In this document: positions 32,006-42,361 of the stretch, piece by piece | Position numbering within the stretch: the first letter of the stretch is position 1 | How the letters are laid out: each line of letters starts with the position of its first letter | Assembly: GCA_022570795.1 (NCBI GenBank) | Contig: JAKUDP010000004.1 | Coordinates: forward strand, 868,001-932,000 | Reading direction: 5' to 3' | DNA length: 64,000 nt | DNA from: Sphaerulina vaccinii | Lineage: Eukaryota > Ascomycota > Dothideomycetes > Mycosphaerellales > Mycosphaerellaceae | Program-made: the position numbers and the translations under genes | Notes under the pieces: model-generated | The model's database searches: none | The model's input: only the letters and a program-made list of their open reading frames with translations | What the model was told of the DNA's origin: nothing

Positions 32006-33884
32006 ATGAGTAACGGCATTCGACGTGTGCTGGTTGTTGCAGGCTCGGACAGCTCCGGCGGAGCGTAAGTAGCGCCACATCACATCTACTACAATCGAGC
32101 TTCACAAGCTAATCATGGTTCAGTGGCCTGGAAGCCGACCAGAAGGTGATTGCCGGCATGTCAGATCGGGCCCCAACATAAGGCGACGCAGCTAATACAA
32201 GCTAGCGCATGGTTGTTATGCTATGACAGCGACGGCAGCGTTGACGGCACAGAATACACAAGGAGTTTATGGCATTCACGAGACTCCTCCCAGTTTCGTG
32301 CAGAAACAGATCGATGCATGCCTTGATGACATTGGCGTCGATGTGCTTAAGACAGGTAGGACAAGTCTCGATACTCGTAAGAGCTATACTAAGTATGAAA
32401 GGAATGCTTGCCTCAGCACAGACTGTCGCTGTTGTCGCCAACGCAATACGACAATATAACATACCAATGACAGTGGTAGATCCTGTATGATCACCATCAG
32501 TACACAAAGGAAGACGTACTGACTATGCAAGGTTATGGTGTCGACAAGTGGTGCTCAGCTCCTGCCTGAGAAAGCTGTAACGAATATGATCACGGAACTT
32601 CTACCATTGACAACAGTCCTGACACCCAACATCCCCGAAGCAACGCTCATTCTCAAGAAGGCAGGCAGGACTCCATTTCCCATCGATAACCTCGAAGGTC
32701 TCAAACGCCTCGCAGCAGAAGTGCACTCTCTTGGTCCAAGATACGTTCTCCTCAAAGGTGGCCACTTTCCTCTCACATACGCCTACCAGACTGCAAACTC
32801 CGAATCCGACAAGAAGCTCGTCTGCAATATTCTCTTCGGAGGCGGCGATGAGATGGACATTATCGAATTTCCTTACCAAAAGACCAAGCACACCCACGGC
32901 ACAGGTTGTTCTCTCGCTTCAGCTCTTGCATGTAACCTCGCACTTGGCCTCGAAATGACTCAAGCAGTAGTAGCGGCTTGTCGATACGTCGACGCTGGAA
33001 TCAAAACAGCTTTCAAGCTAGGAAATGCGGGTGGCTCAGGACCTATCAATCACTTCCACTCGCTGCAAATTTTGCCTTTCCCTCCTGGCGGCTTCGTGGA
33101 CTACCTCCTGGATCGGAACGATGTGTCGTATGTATGGTACGAGTTCACACATCATGAATTCGTCGAAAAGCTGGGGGATGGCACACTCGAAGAATCTCGC
33201 TTCAAGTATTACATGATCCAAGACTATCTCTACCTCATCCATTTCGCTCGAGCGAACGCTCTTTCTGCATACAAAGCCAAGAACATGAACGACATCGCCT
33301 CCTCAGCTGCAATTGTCACGCACATCCAGAACGAGATGCGCTTGCATGTAGAAGAATGCGCGACTCTCGGTCTTTCGGAAGCTGAAATGGCGAAGCAAGA
33401 AGAACATCAGGCTTGTACGGCTTATACGAGATATGTTCTTGACATTGGACAAAGTGAGGACTGGTTGGCTTTACAAGTCGCTTTACTTCCCTGTCTGCTG
33501 GGATATGCTGAGATTGCGAAGCGACTCAAAGGTCTACAGAAGACGTTGAAATTGAAGCAACCGAATCGGTACATGAGCTGGATTGAAAACTACATCGCAG
33601 AAGACTATACCAAAGCCGTCAGAACTGGTTGTGGCTTGGTCGAGAAGCACGCTCATAAGCAGAGTCCGCAGAGAATTGAAGAGTTGGTGAAGACCTTTGT
33701 TCATGCTACGAAGATGGAAACTGGGTTTTGGGATATGGCTGAGAATGGTGGCAATGGGGTGGAGAGGAAGGAGAGTGTTGCTACGGCTAGTACGGCGGCT
33801 AGTAGACATTATACTGGGAGGATTGCTACGCAATGGATGGCGCAGTCTGGGGCTCAGGCTCAGGCTGCTAGGAGGCATGGTTGA
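32006..33884 (+). CDS. THI20: Bifunctional HMP/HMP-P kinase and TenA-type thiaminase II (Thi20)
   Basis: Five exons (32006-32064, 32124-32155, 32206-32355, 32402-32484 and 32532-33884) give about 558 residues. The N-terminal ThiD domain has AGSDSSGGAGLEADQKVIAAHGCYAMT, ALTAQNT, KTGMLASAQ, VVDPVMVSTSGA and the kinase loop KHTHGTGCSLASALA (about 227-240). The C-terminal TenA domain (from about 296) keeps the catalytic set by comparison with bacterial TenA: Asp in YYMIQDYLYLIHFA (about 338), Cys in ALLPCLLGY (about 428) with Tyr four residues later, and Glu in METGFW (about 503). ThiD phosphorylates hydroxymethylpyrimidine twice; TenA salvages pyrimidine from degraded thiamine. This is the yeast Thi20/21 fusion architecture. 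Intron 2 (32156-32205) begins GC rather than GT; only this junction restores the conserved VIAAHGCYAM. Confidence 0.9.
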
Positions 33885-34438
33885 AGGGGTTGTCTACATT
33901 TTTCTGGTCGAGATGTGATAGAGCTGCCGTGGTGCTTGAGGGCTGAGTCGGTCCAATTTGAGCGAAGACGTGGAGGTATGGACAAGCTCTTCTGCTCTTG
34001 ACTGATGTCTGTGCTTCTAGCTCCGAATTTGAGCTGCTGTAGCTGATTCTCAGCAGTTCAGAGGAATTACTGTGCAAACGGAAAGGTCATCGGCGCTAAC
34101 ACGTGCTCACCAAGTCGCAGAAAAAGTTGCTGTTGGGCATTGCTATGAAGAGTGATCGTTAGTTTGAGATGCTTCATGCCGTGTGCAACACTACACAAGC
34201 CTATCCCGGGACGACATTGAAGAGTGTTGCATCATTCGCCTTCATCAGGCGTTCTATTGCAGGATCACGACTACCATAGCTTGCATTCCACCTCACAACC
34301 TGCATCGGCCCCGTCATCTCATTATTCATGTCTCAATCTCACAACGCCACTCTTCTGCTGAGCTCATGCGGCGAGTCGCGCGCGTTCGGGCGTAGGTATC
34401 GTCTTCCAATCTCATCCCTCTTACTTCCTGCCAGCCTC
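33885..34438. other. Convergent 3' region of THI20 and YKT6
   Basis: 554 bases between two 3' ends. Only short frames are present and no feature is recognised. Confidence 0.5.
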
Positions 34439-35147
34439 TTACATGACCACACAGCAGCTGTTCTGCTTCTTCGCCTGGGTATAGAACATCTTACTCTGCG
34501 CGCTGAGTCCGTCTGACTTGGCGACCAAGCTGTCGATCTTCTCGCCTCGCTCCAGTACCGATTCGATGGTCTTGTGCAGCACAATCTTCGTCTCGTCGAG
34601 TTCTTTTTGGATCTGTTTCAGAAATCAGTCTCCAGCTTCCGACACTCGCTTGCCACAGCATATGCGTGTTCTCACCTTCATAATACTATCCGCCGCCTGT
34701 GGATCCTGATACTTGACAATATACTCCTTCAACTGAGGAAACGGCACCTCGCCATTACTGCTCTCCCATGCTGATCGCGGATACCGACTCAGGAACTCAT
34801 CCAACACTTTAGATAGCAACTGATGCGCCACCATCTTTGGGTATTCATGATCGGAGATTATGATTCCGCAGCATCCTTCTGAACGCGCGTAGGAGTGGAA
34901 AGTGTAGGATTGCTCCTCGACGTCCTGACGTTGGCCGGGTTTGGTGCGTTCGGCGACGGTTTTGGCGAAGACTGTGAGGAACTCGCCGACGGAGGAGCGA
35001 GTGAAGCGGGAGAAGGAAGTGAGGTCGCGTTCGGCGGAGAGTTCGACTGCGGGCTTACTTTCGTTGCGGAGGATCTGGAGCGTTGTTAGAGGGTGGGGAG
35101 GGGAGTGGTGGAGCGGGACAGCGTACGCCGATGTAGAGGATCTTCAT
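34439..35147 (-). CDS. YKT6: R-SNARE Ykt6
   Basis: Three exons (35147-35127, 35074-34676 and 34612-34439) give 197 residues; yeast Ykt6 has 200. The first exon is only seven codons (MKILYIG). The longin domain includes SSVGEFLTVFAKTVAERT, GQRQDVEEQSYTFHSYARSE and GIIISDHEYPKMVAHQLLSKVL. The SNARE helix (about 133-193) includes IQKELDETKIVLHKTIESVL, with the central R of the R-SNARE layer in LERGEK. The protein ends SCCVVM: the last Cys-Val-Val-Met is a prenylation box and the adjacent Cys a palmitoylation site, which replace a transmembrane anchor. It acts in ER-Golgi, endosome-vacuole and autophagosome fusion. It is divergent from IES6 across 270 bp. Confidence 0.95.
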
Positions 35148-35417
35148 GGTTGCGGTGGATATCAGAGGGATGTCTGTGTCTGTGTTGTAAGGTGGCTCAG
35201 GGAAGGTGTGAGAGATATGGTATAGCGATGCCTGTCCCTCTGTACGACCTTACATGTGACGGACGTCCACGGCGCTTCTTCCCACAAACGCCGCGATCTC
35301 GTACCTTGTACCTGGCTGGCTTCACGAAGCTCTTTTGAGTTCCAGCTTCATTCCACGACAACCACTTGAAGGGACCGCGAAGGATAGGAGGACAGAAAAG
35401 AGAGAAGGGAATTGACC
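35148..35417. promoter_or_regulatory. Shared divergent promoter, YKT6 and IES6
   Basis: 270 bp between the two divergent start codons. No specific regulatory site is identified. Confidence 0.45.
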
Positions 35418-35987
35418 ATGGCACCTATCACGACCGCCTCCAATGAGGAGACTCACGCCGCCCTCCTCGACACGCTCGACATGCACAAAATCCACAAACC
35501 ATTCCGTAACCCCAACTGGAAACCACCGCAACGTCGCAACAAGAATCTGAAGCAGATTCTGGGAGAGGCTCAGCGCGCTCAGCAGAGCTTGATAAACACT
35601 CAGCAGAACTCTGGCGCGAGCACTCCGTTCCCACCTCGCGATGGGACAGATACTCCTTCTCTGAACCCGAATGCTGAGAAGGCAAGCCAGGATCTGAGCA
35701 GACTGGTGTTGGACAAGAACGCAAAGCAGAACAATGGTCTGGCGCCTGCTGGTCTTGCTGCTGGCCTGGGAGCTCCAACTGTCACCTACACGAGCATTGC
35801 AGCCGCGCCAAGTCTGAAGCCAAAGAAGAAGTACTGCGATATCACAGGTCTGCCGGCCAAGTACAAAGATCCCAAGTCAGAATTGTACTACTACAACGCT
35901 GAAATCTATGCTGTGGTGAGGAGCCTGAACACGACACAGGTCCAGGAGTATCTCGCTGCGAGAGGCGCGAACACGGTGCTGAAGTGA
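35418..35987 (+). CDS. IES6: INO80 chromatin-remodelling complex subunit Ies6
   Basis: A single exon of 189 residues. The N-terminal part has HKIHKPFRNPNWKPPQRRNKNLKQIL, the Arp5-binding segment typical of Ies6/INO80C. The C-terminal YL1-type domain reads KYCDITGLPAKYKDPKSELYY and YNAEIYAVVRSLNTTQVQEYL, ending LAARGANTVLK. Ies6 forms a module with Arp5 that couples the INO80 ATPase to nucleosome sliding in the nucleus. The start at 35418 (MAPITTASNEE) is the first ATG; the two preceding in-frame codons begin with TTG. Confidence 0.9.
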   Translation: MAPITTASNEETHAALLDTLDMHKIHKPFRNPNWKPPQRRNKNLKQILGEAQRAQQSLINTQQNSGASTPFPPRDGTDTPSLNPNAEKASQDLSRLVLDKNAKQNNGLAPAGLAAGLGAPTVTYTSIAAAPSLKPKKKYCDITGLPAKYKDPKSELYYYNAEIYAVVRSLNTTQVQEYLAARGANTVLK

Positions 35988-36468
35988 TCAACCATGCTGT
36001 TGAGAGCAGAGATTACTTCTCACCGCCATGTTCTATGGAGACTTTCAGTGTTCTAGCCGCATGATTTGTGGAAATAGAACTATACTAATGTTTCGGTCCT
36101 CACTACCGAACGTGGATCCGGCGGAGTAATGGCACGTTATACGATGGGAGAAATTCGCGCCAGTGAAATCAGAGTTTGACCGATACTAGACCGACGAAAA
36201 ACACCTGCCAACATGAGTCGCTATGTCCGCGATAATACCTGTGCAAAGCCTGCACTTTCCCAACACAGGCTGAAATGGCGACCATGGCTTCCAACCACAC
36301 GGACTCGCCACAATGGGTTCTGTTTTGTACTTCTCACATCCATCGTGACCTTTTCACTCTGCGATCAACACTTCCAAACCTCACCTGAGCAGAGCAGAGC
36401 CTCACGGAACATTTGCCACCTACCATTACATACCTGAGAAGAGCATCTCCACGAAGACGACATCCACC
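35988..36468. other. Intergenic, IES6 to first F-box gene
   Basis: 481 bases with no supported gene. It contains the promoter and leader of the first F-box-type gene. Confidence 0.45.
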
Positions 36469-37092
36469 ATGGAACAGAATGCATCTACCACAGTATTCAT
36501 GATCCCGGAACTGGCAGAATCCATCCTTCTCCAACTCGGCCATTCCAATGCCTGGAAACAGCTCTTTGTCATACAGCGAGTCAACAGCACCTTCCAGTCT
36601 CTCATCAAGACCTCCCCAGAACTGCGTCGAGCAATGCATCTTGAACACCCGGACGCTAGACGCAATCCAGTTACCAAGTTCGCTGACGCATTAGAAACCA
36701 ACAAGCGATTCTTCTCTAACATCAATGATTTGCTATATCCTTTCTGGAGTAAGACTCGGCGGCTCAGTAGGGATCTACCACAAGCACCTGCAATCGCAGT
36801 GAGCTTGAATATCTCACTTTACTGGTCCGAGGACACGCCTGGAGTGATCATAGGACAGCCACCTCCAGCAGCTTGGGGCGATGCGCCAATCGAGAGGAAC
36901 GAGAGTTGGAGGAACATGCTTGTGCCGTACCATCCTGAGCATGTGATGGAGTTGCATTGTTGTGGGTACGATGTGATGGCGCGTTATCAAGGCTCTTACA
37001 CGCTCGGTGATCTGGCCGACGAGGCGGTGAAGGCTGGAAAGGCGCACACAGGAGGGATAGGGAGAGTGAAGTTGTATGGGCAGGCGAACTAG
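36469..37092 (+). CDS. F-box-type protein, tandem family member 1
   Basis: A single exon of 207 residues. The N-terminal F-box-like helix bundle reads FMIPELAESILLQLGHSNAWKQLFVIQRVNSTFQSLIKTSPELRRAMH, matching the fungal pattern 'IPELLE.IL..L....L...QRV...F...I..S..L...'. The rest is a compact C-terminal domain with RNESWRNMLV, PYHPEHVMELHCCGYD and GSYTLGDLADEAVKAGKAHT. F-box proteins link substrates to SCF ubiquitin ligases; the substrate is unknown. Two related genes follow on the same strand and one lies at 51 kb, indicating local duplication. Confidence 0.75.
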   Translation: MEQNASTTVFMIPELAESILLQLGHSNAWKQLFVIQRVNSTFQSLIKTSPELRRAMHLEHPDARRNPVTKFADALETNKRFFSNINDLLYPFWSKTRRLSRDLPQAPAIAVSLNISLYWSEDTPGVIIGQPPPAAWGDAPIERNESWRNMLVPYHPEHVMELHCCGYDVMARYQGSYTLGDLADEAVKAGKAHTGGIGRVKLYGQAN

Positions 37093-37472
37093 GCGCTGGT
37101 AATGTAGCAGTGGAATTCATTCCTAAGGGCTAAGGGCAATCTCAGAATGTTTCTCTGAAGAAGGACGATCTCCTGGTCTCGAGCTTTTCAACTTCACCGC
37201 CGGCTGGCGAAACCATTTCACCTCGGTTGCAGTTCCCCAGTCGCGGAGAGCTGAAGATGCGCGAGACGTCTGTGAGTTCAGCTTCACTTTGTGACTCTCG
37301 GGCGGAGTTGCAGGGGTTGTTGGTGCAGCTCCGAAACTTCAGAATCTCACATCTGCTCGAAACACACAAGCATTGACAACGCTCCTTCTTACAACATCAC
37401 TGACCTCGAAGCAGCCGGAGGTGAGCATCATGAGCGCTTGATTTGATGAACATCACTGACATCTGCATCTAG
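37093..37472. other. Intergenic with probable 5' UTR intron of the next F-box gene
   Basis: A likely leader intron runs from the gtgagc near 37411 to the ctag that directly precedes the ATG of the next gene at 37473. Confidence 0.45.
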
Positions 37473-38171
37473 ATGGCCACGCAAGACGAGACAGATGATG
37501 CCGCCCACGATGCCTCGAATTCCGCACAACAGCCTCCGCCGCCACAGCAGCCTCCGCCGCTCACCGCCAGGCAGCGCGTCTTCAGAATCCCAGAACTCCT
37601 CGAGCAGATTCCACTCAAACTCGGACCACTGGACCTGATTGCCGCTCAGCACGTCAACAATTTCTGGAGGGAAGTCGTCACAGATTCAAGCAATGTGCAG
37701 AAGGACATGTTTCCGAAGCGGGTGATAGTCGAGGATCTCCCAAAGATTTCCGAACTCCTCCAGGACGCGCCCATCGTTGGGCTGATGTACCCATTCCGCA
37801 TCACGCGCGTGGCCATCGACAACTTGTCGCAAGTCACGGTAGAAGTTCACGTCGCCGAGGAATGGATCAATCAAGAGCATGAGCGCAAAGCTCCGAGTCG
37901 AATCTAAAACGGCTCGATGGGCCTGTTCTTCCATGGCGACTTTCCTTGCGGGAACTTGCCCAAAGCCTTAAGCAGGGTCGAGATTGTGCCACACTGGCTG
38001 CGCACGAAATTGAATTTGAAGGGACACAATATCGGGGGAACGCAGTTTCCGGACATGGACTGGGGCCCCATCGTGGCCCCTCGGAAGGGTGCAGTCACGC
38101 TCGATGATATGGTCACCATGTTTGAGACTGCTTGCGCAAAGCGATGCCCTTGTCTGAGCATCCAAACGTAA
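37473..38171 (+). pseudogene. F-box-type protein, tandem family member 2, interrupted by an in-frame stop
   Basis: The first open part (37473-37907) encodes 144 residues: a Gln/Pro-rich start, then the F-box helices FRIPELLEQIPLKLGPLDLIAAQHVNNFWREVV and a region ending HERKAPSRI. A TAA stop at 37905-37907 interrupts the frame. The same frame then stays open for 88 more codons to a stop at 38169-38171, encoding ALSRVEIVPHWLRTKL and KGAVTLDDMVTMFETACAK. That second part resembles the C-terminal block of member 1 (GSYTLGDLADEAVKAGKAH), which suggests a single gene of about 232 codons with a nonsense mutation. No intron with suitable phase removes the stop. It could instead be a genuine short protein or a sequencing error. 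Confidence 0.6.
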
Positions 38172-38590
38172 TGACGTCGGGAGCGGTGTGAAGCGTCAGC
38201 AGGCATGTCTAGACAGCTGATTGTCTTAACACTCTCTGTATTCAGACTTTGTGCCATTGCATGCCTGAGATATCTCCAAGACTGCGAGCAATGTGGGACG
38301 ACTGGAGGAAGGCAACTGTCTACTGGACATGCTACCCAGACAACACGATTGTGTACTAGAGCGAACTAGAAGATGCCGGGTACTTTGTCGAAGCTCTTTT
38401 GCAAGTGAATCGTTGTAGACAAGATACTACGATGATTCGCTTCCGGCCTTCACTTCTCTCTTGACACTTCTCACCTTTTGATATTCAAGCTGACGCATCA
38501 GACCAGAAGATCATCACAACCCGGTGAGAGCCCCGAAACACCTAAGCATACAAGAAATCGCTAACAGAACAAGGTGAGACTCCACCCACG
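38172..38590. other. Intergenic with probable 5' UTR intron of F-box member 3
   Basis: A leader intron is likely from the gtgaga near 38523 to the acceptor in 'gctaacagaacaag' just upstream of the ATG at 38591. This repeats the arrangement of the preceding F-box gene. Confidence 0.4.
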
Positions 38591-39199
38591 ATGACAATGG
38601 GCACCCTACTGGCTACCCCTACAAGAACCCTTCCCGCTTCTGGCACGGTATTCGCGATCACTGAACTCTTCGAGCTCATACTACTCAACGTCGACCCTGT
38701 CCAGCTTTTCGCCCTGCAGCGCGTCAACACCCACTTCCGAGACACGATCAAGACAACGAAGAGTATCAAGCAACGCATGCTACTTGACGAGGAGCACCAA
38801 GTCGGAATTAGAGAAGTGATACGTACGACAAGACACGACAAGTTCCAAGCCGCAATATATCCATTCATAATCTGGGAGGTCGCAGAGAGCATGCACATCA
38901 AAATCGAATTGCCCGAAAGCTGGCTCCGGGAATACATCAAGAGAGAAGGTAAACCTCAACTTCGTGACGACACGCCATGTTTGCGCAAGGAAGCATCTTG
39001 GCGCCACACACAGTTTCCGCCCAGCATAGGCGCGATGAGTTATGATTATGAACCGAATCGATGGTCCAGAAGTCGTAGGAATGACTGGGCTTTTCTCCCG
39101 CGTAACAGCAATGTTCTGGCAGAGTTCGGCGATGCTATTGATACTGCTGTTCGCGAACTTCGCGTGATGCTGTATAGTTCGTGGCATCGGCGTCACTGA
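38591..39199 (+). CDS. F-box-type protein, tandem family member 3
   Basis: A single exon of 202 residues. After a short Thr-rich start, the F-box helices read VFAITELFELILLNVDPVQLFALQRVNTHFRDTIKTTKSIKQRMLL, the same pattern and position as in members 1 and 2. It continues through FQAAIYPFIIWEV, parallel to 'LLYPFW' and 'LMYPFRI' in the siblings, then RKEASWRHTQF (compare RNESWRNMLV) and a C-terminal block EFGDAIDTAVRELR. The gene is intact. The role as an SCF adaptor is inferred from the family. Confidence 0.72.
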   Translation: MTMGTLLATPTRTLPASGTVFAITELFELILLNVDPVQLFALQRVNTHFRDTIKTTKSIKQRMLLDEEHQVGIREVIRTTRHDKFQAAIYPFIIWEVAESMHIKIELPESWLREYIKREGKPQLRDDTPCLRKEASWRHTQFPPSIGAMSYDYEPNRWSRSRRNDWAFLPRNSNVLAEFGDAIDTAVRELRVMLYSSWHRRH

Positions 39200-40676
39200 G
39201 GTCGAGATCATGGAAGAAGAGGTGGCATGAAGGAGGGAAGGGTGGCCTCAAGGATGCCTACTTGTATGGAGCAGTTGACCCAGAAGCTCTTCACTTCGCT
39301 AGAAAGCATGGCGGAGTTGTGCAGTGAGAGGTCCACCTAGATATGTAAGATGTGACGGAACTGTCGTTACTGCACGGAGGAAGGGGACTATCTTCCGCTG
39401 GAACATATGCAAGACTTAGTGCCAATGTCATGCTGCCGAAGATGCGCAATATCCACTGTTCATGATATTGCTTCCGACCTGATTGCAAGTCTCATTTAGC
39501 TCACACTTTTCAGTAAAGTCCGCTATAGTGGTCAGGTAACATCCGCAGCATCTTCGTTGGGGTGCAGTTTTGTAGCTTCGTCCCATGCCGATCGCGTATG
39601 AGACTATTCCGTGAAAGACGATTTCGTGAAAGGGGATCAGGCAAGAGAAAATTATGCAGACCGAATTCGTCCCACGCTGATTGTATGAAACAAGATTCCG
39701 AGAAAGATGGATTCCGTGAAAGACGATTCCGTAAAAGACGATTCCGTAAAAGACGATTCCGTAAAAGACGACTCCATGGAAGACGATCCGCTGGGGATGC
39801 TCACGCCGAACACCTCCAACATGATCACACCAAAGAGGATCATACTGGCGAGGACCCTATAGGCTGACAGTCCATCTAGTGCACAGGGGCAAGCTACCGA
39901 GGGCGCTCGACTTGGTTCAAGGACATCGTTGATGCCTTTCATGCTGGTCCAGAAGCATGCCAACGTTTCCGCGGATGACTCGATGTCATGCTACTAGACT
40001 GTTTCCCACAAAGTCTCGACGACAAGCATCGTTGAATTGTCACTATGAGGAGTCGTTCCGAGTTACGGCTGCATCTCGTCCAAGTCCGTTTCCATTGCCA
40101 GTCAACAACCTGATGACTAGCAGATGCGATCAAAGAAGATGAGAGTTTCGTCAAAGGACTTTTGTTTTCGAGCTATCAAGCTTGGCATGGTTGGAAGTTA
40201 AGATCAAGTGAAACCGCCCGGTATGTTACAGGGCATGTTGCCAAAGAAAAGTCCCGTGATAGTGTCTTCTGTTCCAAATAGTCCACTGGCAGTAAAAGAT
40301 CTAGTGAATGTGGCCGCTACGATGTGCCTCAAAAAAATGACCGGATCCTGTCGTTCCAGGAGAATCTCCGAGAGAGTGAATTATAGATCGACATTGAGCA
40401 AATAACGCATGTGTGCTAGCTGTATCCATATTAGCGGATGTTTTGACCCGGGAATAGAAGTTACTGACATGCAGTCGAATCGCCCGAAAGGTTGCTCTCG
40501 ATGCTGCCGCCATTCTTATCCTTCGGATGACCCAATGGTTGTCGTGAAAGTGATAGAAGGACCAACCATCTGCACTCAAGTTCAGCCCAATTGATGCACT
40601 GCGTCTGATGCTAGCGACTACATCTTGTCGCTGGTCTCGCCCATTCTGATTCTCCAACTTACACCGAATGATCAGC
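39200..40676. other. Intergenic region containing a minisatellite
   Basis: Apart from the 15-bp tandem repeat at about 39.7 kb, I see no supported gene. Open frames here are created by the repeat or are short. Confidence 0.45.
39692..39790. repeat. 15-bp minisatellite (consensus acgattccgtaaaag)
   Basis: About six tandem units run through this stretch. Three are near-perfect copies of acgattccgtaaaag in the middle and the outer copies are diverged (gattccgagaaagat, gattccgtgaaagac, gactccatggaagac). A related pair of units lies at about 39605-39632. The unit length is a multiple of three, so both strands stay open across it (Arg-Phe-Arg-Lys-Arg one way, Ser-Ser-Phe-Thr-Glu the other). Confidence 0.75.
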
Positions 40677-41216
40677 TCACTTAGCACGACCGTAGATGTC
40701 AGTAATGTTTGTATAGTCGCCGCCGGTACCCCATCCAGAAGCCTTGTCGCCAATGTCATCGTCATCTTCATCATTCGAGACCTCCAAGTACTTGACGATC
40801 TGCCAGAACTTCGCCTTCTTGCTGAGCTGAGAGAGCTTGCCCCAATTTGCCAGGGCATCGTGGCCAAGATTCAGAGCTTCATCGACCTGGCGTAGCTCGC
40901 GGCGAAGTTGCTTGACTTCGACAAGAAGCGCTTCGTGATTCTCCTCCGTATCAAGCTGCGACACGCTGCTGACCTCGTCCTCAGCAAAGTTTGGCTCGGC
41001 ATTCAGATCTGCGACGATAGAGCGCATATTGCCCTTCTTGTCCTTTTCAGACAAGGTGGTCCACCCTGAATGTGTCTCTGCGCCTGTCTTGCGAGCGATC
41101 TCCACAGTAGCACATCGATATCGAAGAGCATGGAGCGCGTTTGCCATGATGTTGATACCTCTCTCCTGATGGAAAGCCAGTCTGGCAATGTGGTCCGGAA
41201 CTGATCGAGGAGCCAT
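40677..41216 (-). CDS. Hypothetical protein with coiled-coil segment
   Basis: A single exon of 179 residues, not recognised. The N-terminal half has AFHQERGINIMANALHALRY. The middle (about 95-125) has a heptad-like ENHEALLVEVKQLRRELRQVDEAL that should form a coiled coil. The C-terminal part has KAKFWQIVKYLEVSNDEDDDD and a Gly/Tyr-rich end GWGTGGDYTNITDIYGRAK. Composition and the defined acidic block look like a real protein. No membrane segment or signal peptide is visible. Confidence 0.5.
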   Translation of the reverse strand: MAPRSVPDHIARLAFHQERGINIMANALHALRYRCATVEIARKTGAETHSGWTTLSEKDKKGNMRSIVADLNAEPNFAEDEVSSVSQLDTEENHEALLVEVKQLRRELRQVDEALNLGHDALANWGKLSQLSKKAKFWQIVKYLEVSNDEDDDDIGDKASGWGTGGDYTNITDIYGRAK

Positions 41217-42361
41217 GGTACAGCCTGTTTTGCAACTTGATTTGATGCTGAGATCCCGGACTGCTTGAACTTGTCAAAGATGTTCAGTGGAACAGAGCTC
41301 GGTATTGGGTGATGATGGCTGCAGACTTGTGTTCAATGGTAGCCACTTAGGGAATGCCTGTAAGCCCTGGTCGATTGAGTGTGTGCGTGGCTGGTATCTT
41401 TGTCTGTTGTTGTAAGCAGTATGCTAGCAAAATGAGTATTTATACTCCACTGTGCGTAGTGCTGCATTGGGCGTAGGAGCCATTGTCAGGCCAGTTGTGA
41501 GTACAGTACACTCTATCGCGGCTCATCGACTTACGCTGATACACAGCTGTCATTGTACTGCCGAATTGTACATGTTTACAGCTGCACCATGAAAAGGCCG
41601 GCACATTGGGAAACTAAGTCATGCGTCGATAGGACTGCTAGTCCTTCCGGAGTCCAGATTGAGTGATAGATGGGTATACTGTGGTGATCTCGTTGTTACC
41701 CTGGGGCGACAGGCCATCTACATCGGTCTTATCAGAATTAGTAGCAGCATCCTCGACCTTATGCGCGGGAATATGTACGAGATGCATTGAATGGCACGTC
41801 TTTTCTGTGCATGCAGTTGTGCAAAGGCAGATGATGACTGTTGTACTTGCTGTGGACGTACGCGAGAAAGACTAAGACTCGCAATATCGGATTTGTATTT
41901 GCTGGAAGTGTGATGTAGCAGAGGAGGAGGAAAGAAGAAGGGTGACTGATATACTATTTTAATTGAGGAATCCCATGACATTTGGCTAGCGTCCGGCTTC
42001 CCGCAGCCAACCACGAGAGAACTCAACCTCCATTTCAACACATCAACACATCCAATACACCCACCACTGCCACTTACTGACTTACAATAGTTCTCCTATG
42101 TGACATTTCGCCTCGACGGGCGTCACCTGCCTTGCACGCTCTGAACCGCTGAGCTGCACCCACTCTATTTTATGAACATTGGCCTGTGGTGCTCCACTCG
42201 GAAAGTGAATTGTGCCGACCTTCTTCCACCCCTTCTGCCCAACATACCAACAACATTCCATCAAAACCAACACAATCAACGTCAGAATCCATCCTTTCTG
42301 TGACCAAGAGACGTATGCGGACGTGTTTCATTATTGCCACGTTGTCTCAAATGGTCCCGGC
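41217..42361. other. Divergent intergenic region
   Basis: About 1.1 kb between divergent genes, with no supported ORF. The frame of the downstream HAD gene is open 50 codons upstream of its chosen ATG, but it encodes nothing conserved. Confidence 0.45.

Noticed and set aside
39562..39867. Arg-rich 101-codon frame (and its Ser/Thr-rich antisense) at the minisatellite
   Set aside because: The open frames are a by-product of a 15-bp repeat free of stop codons; there is no conserved sequence outside the repeat.
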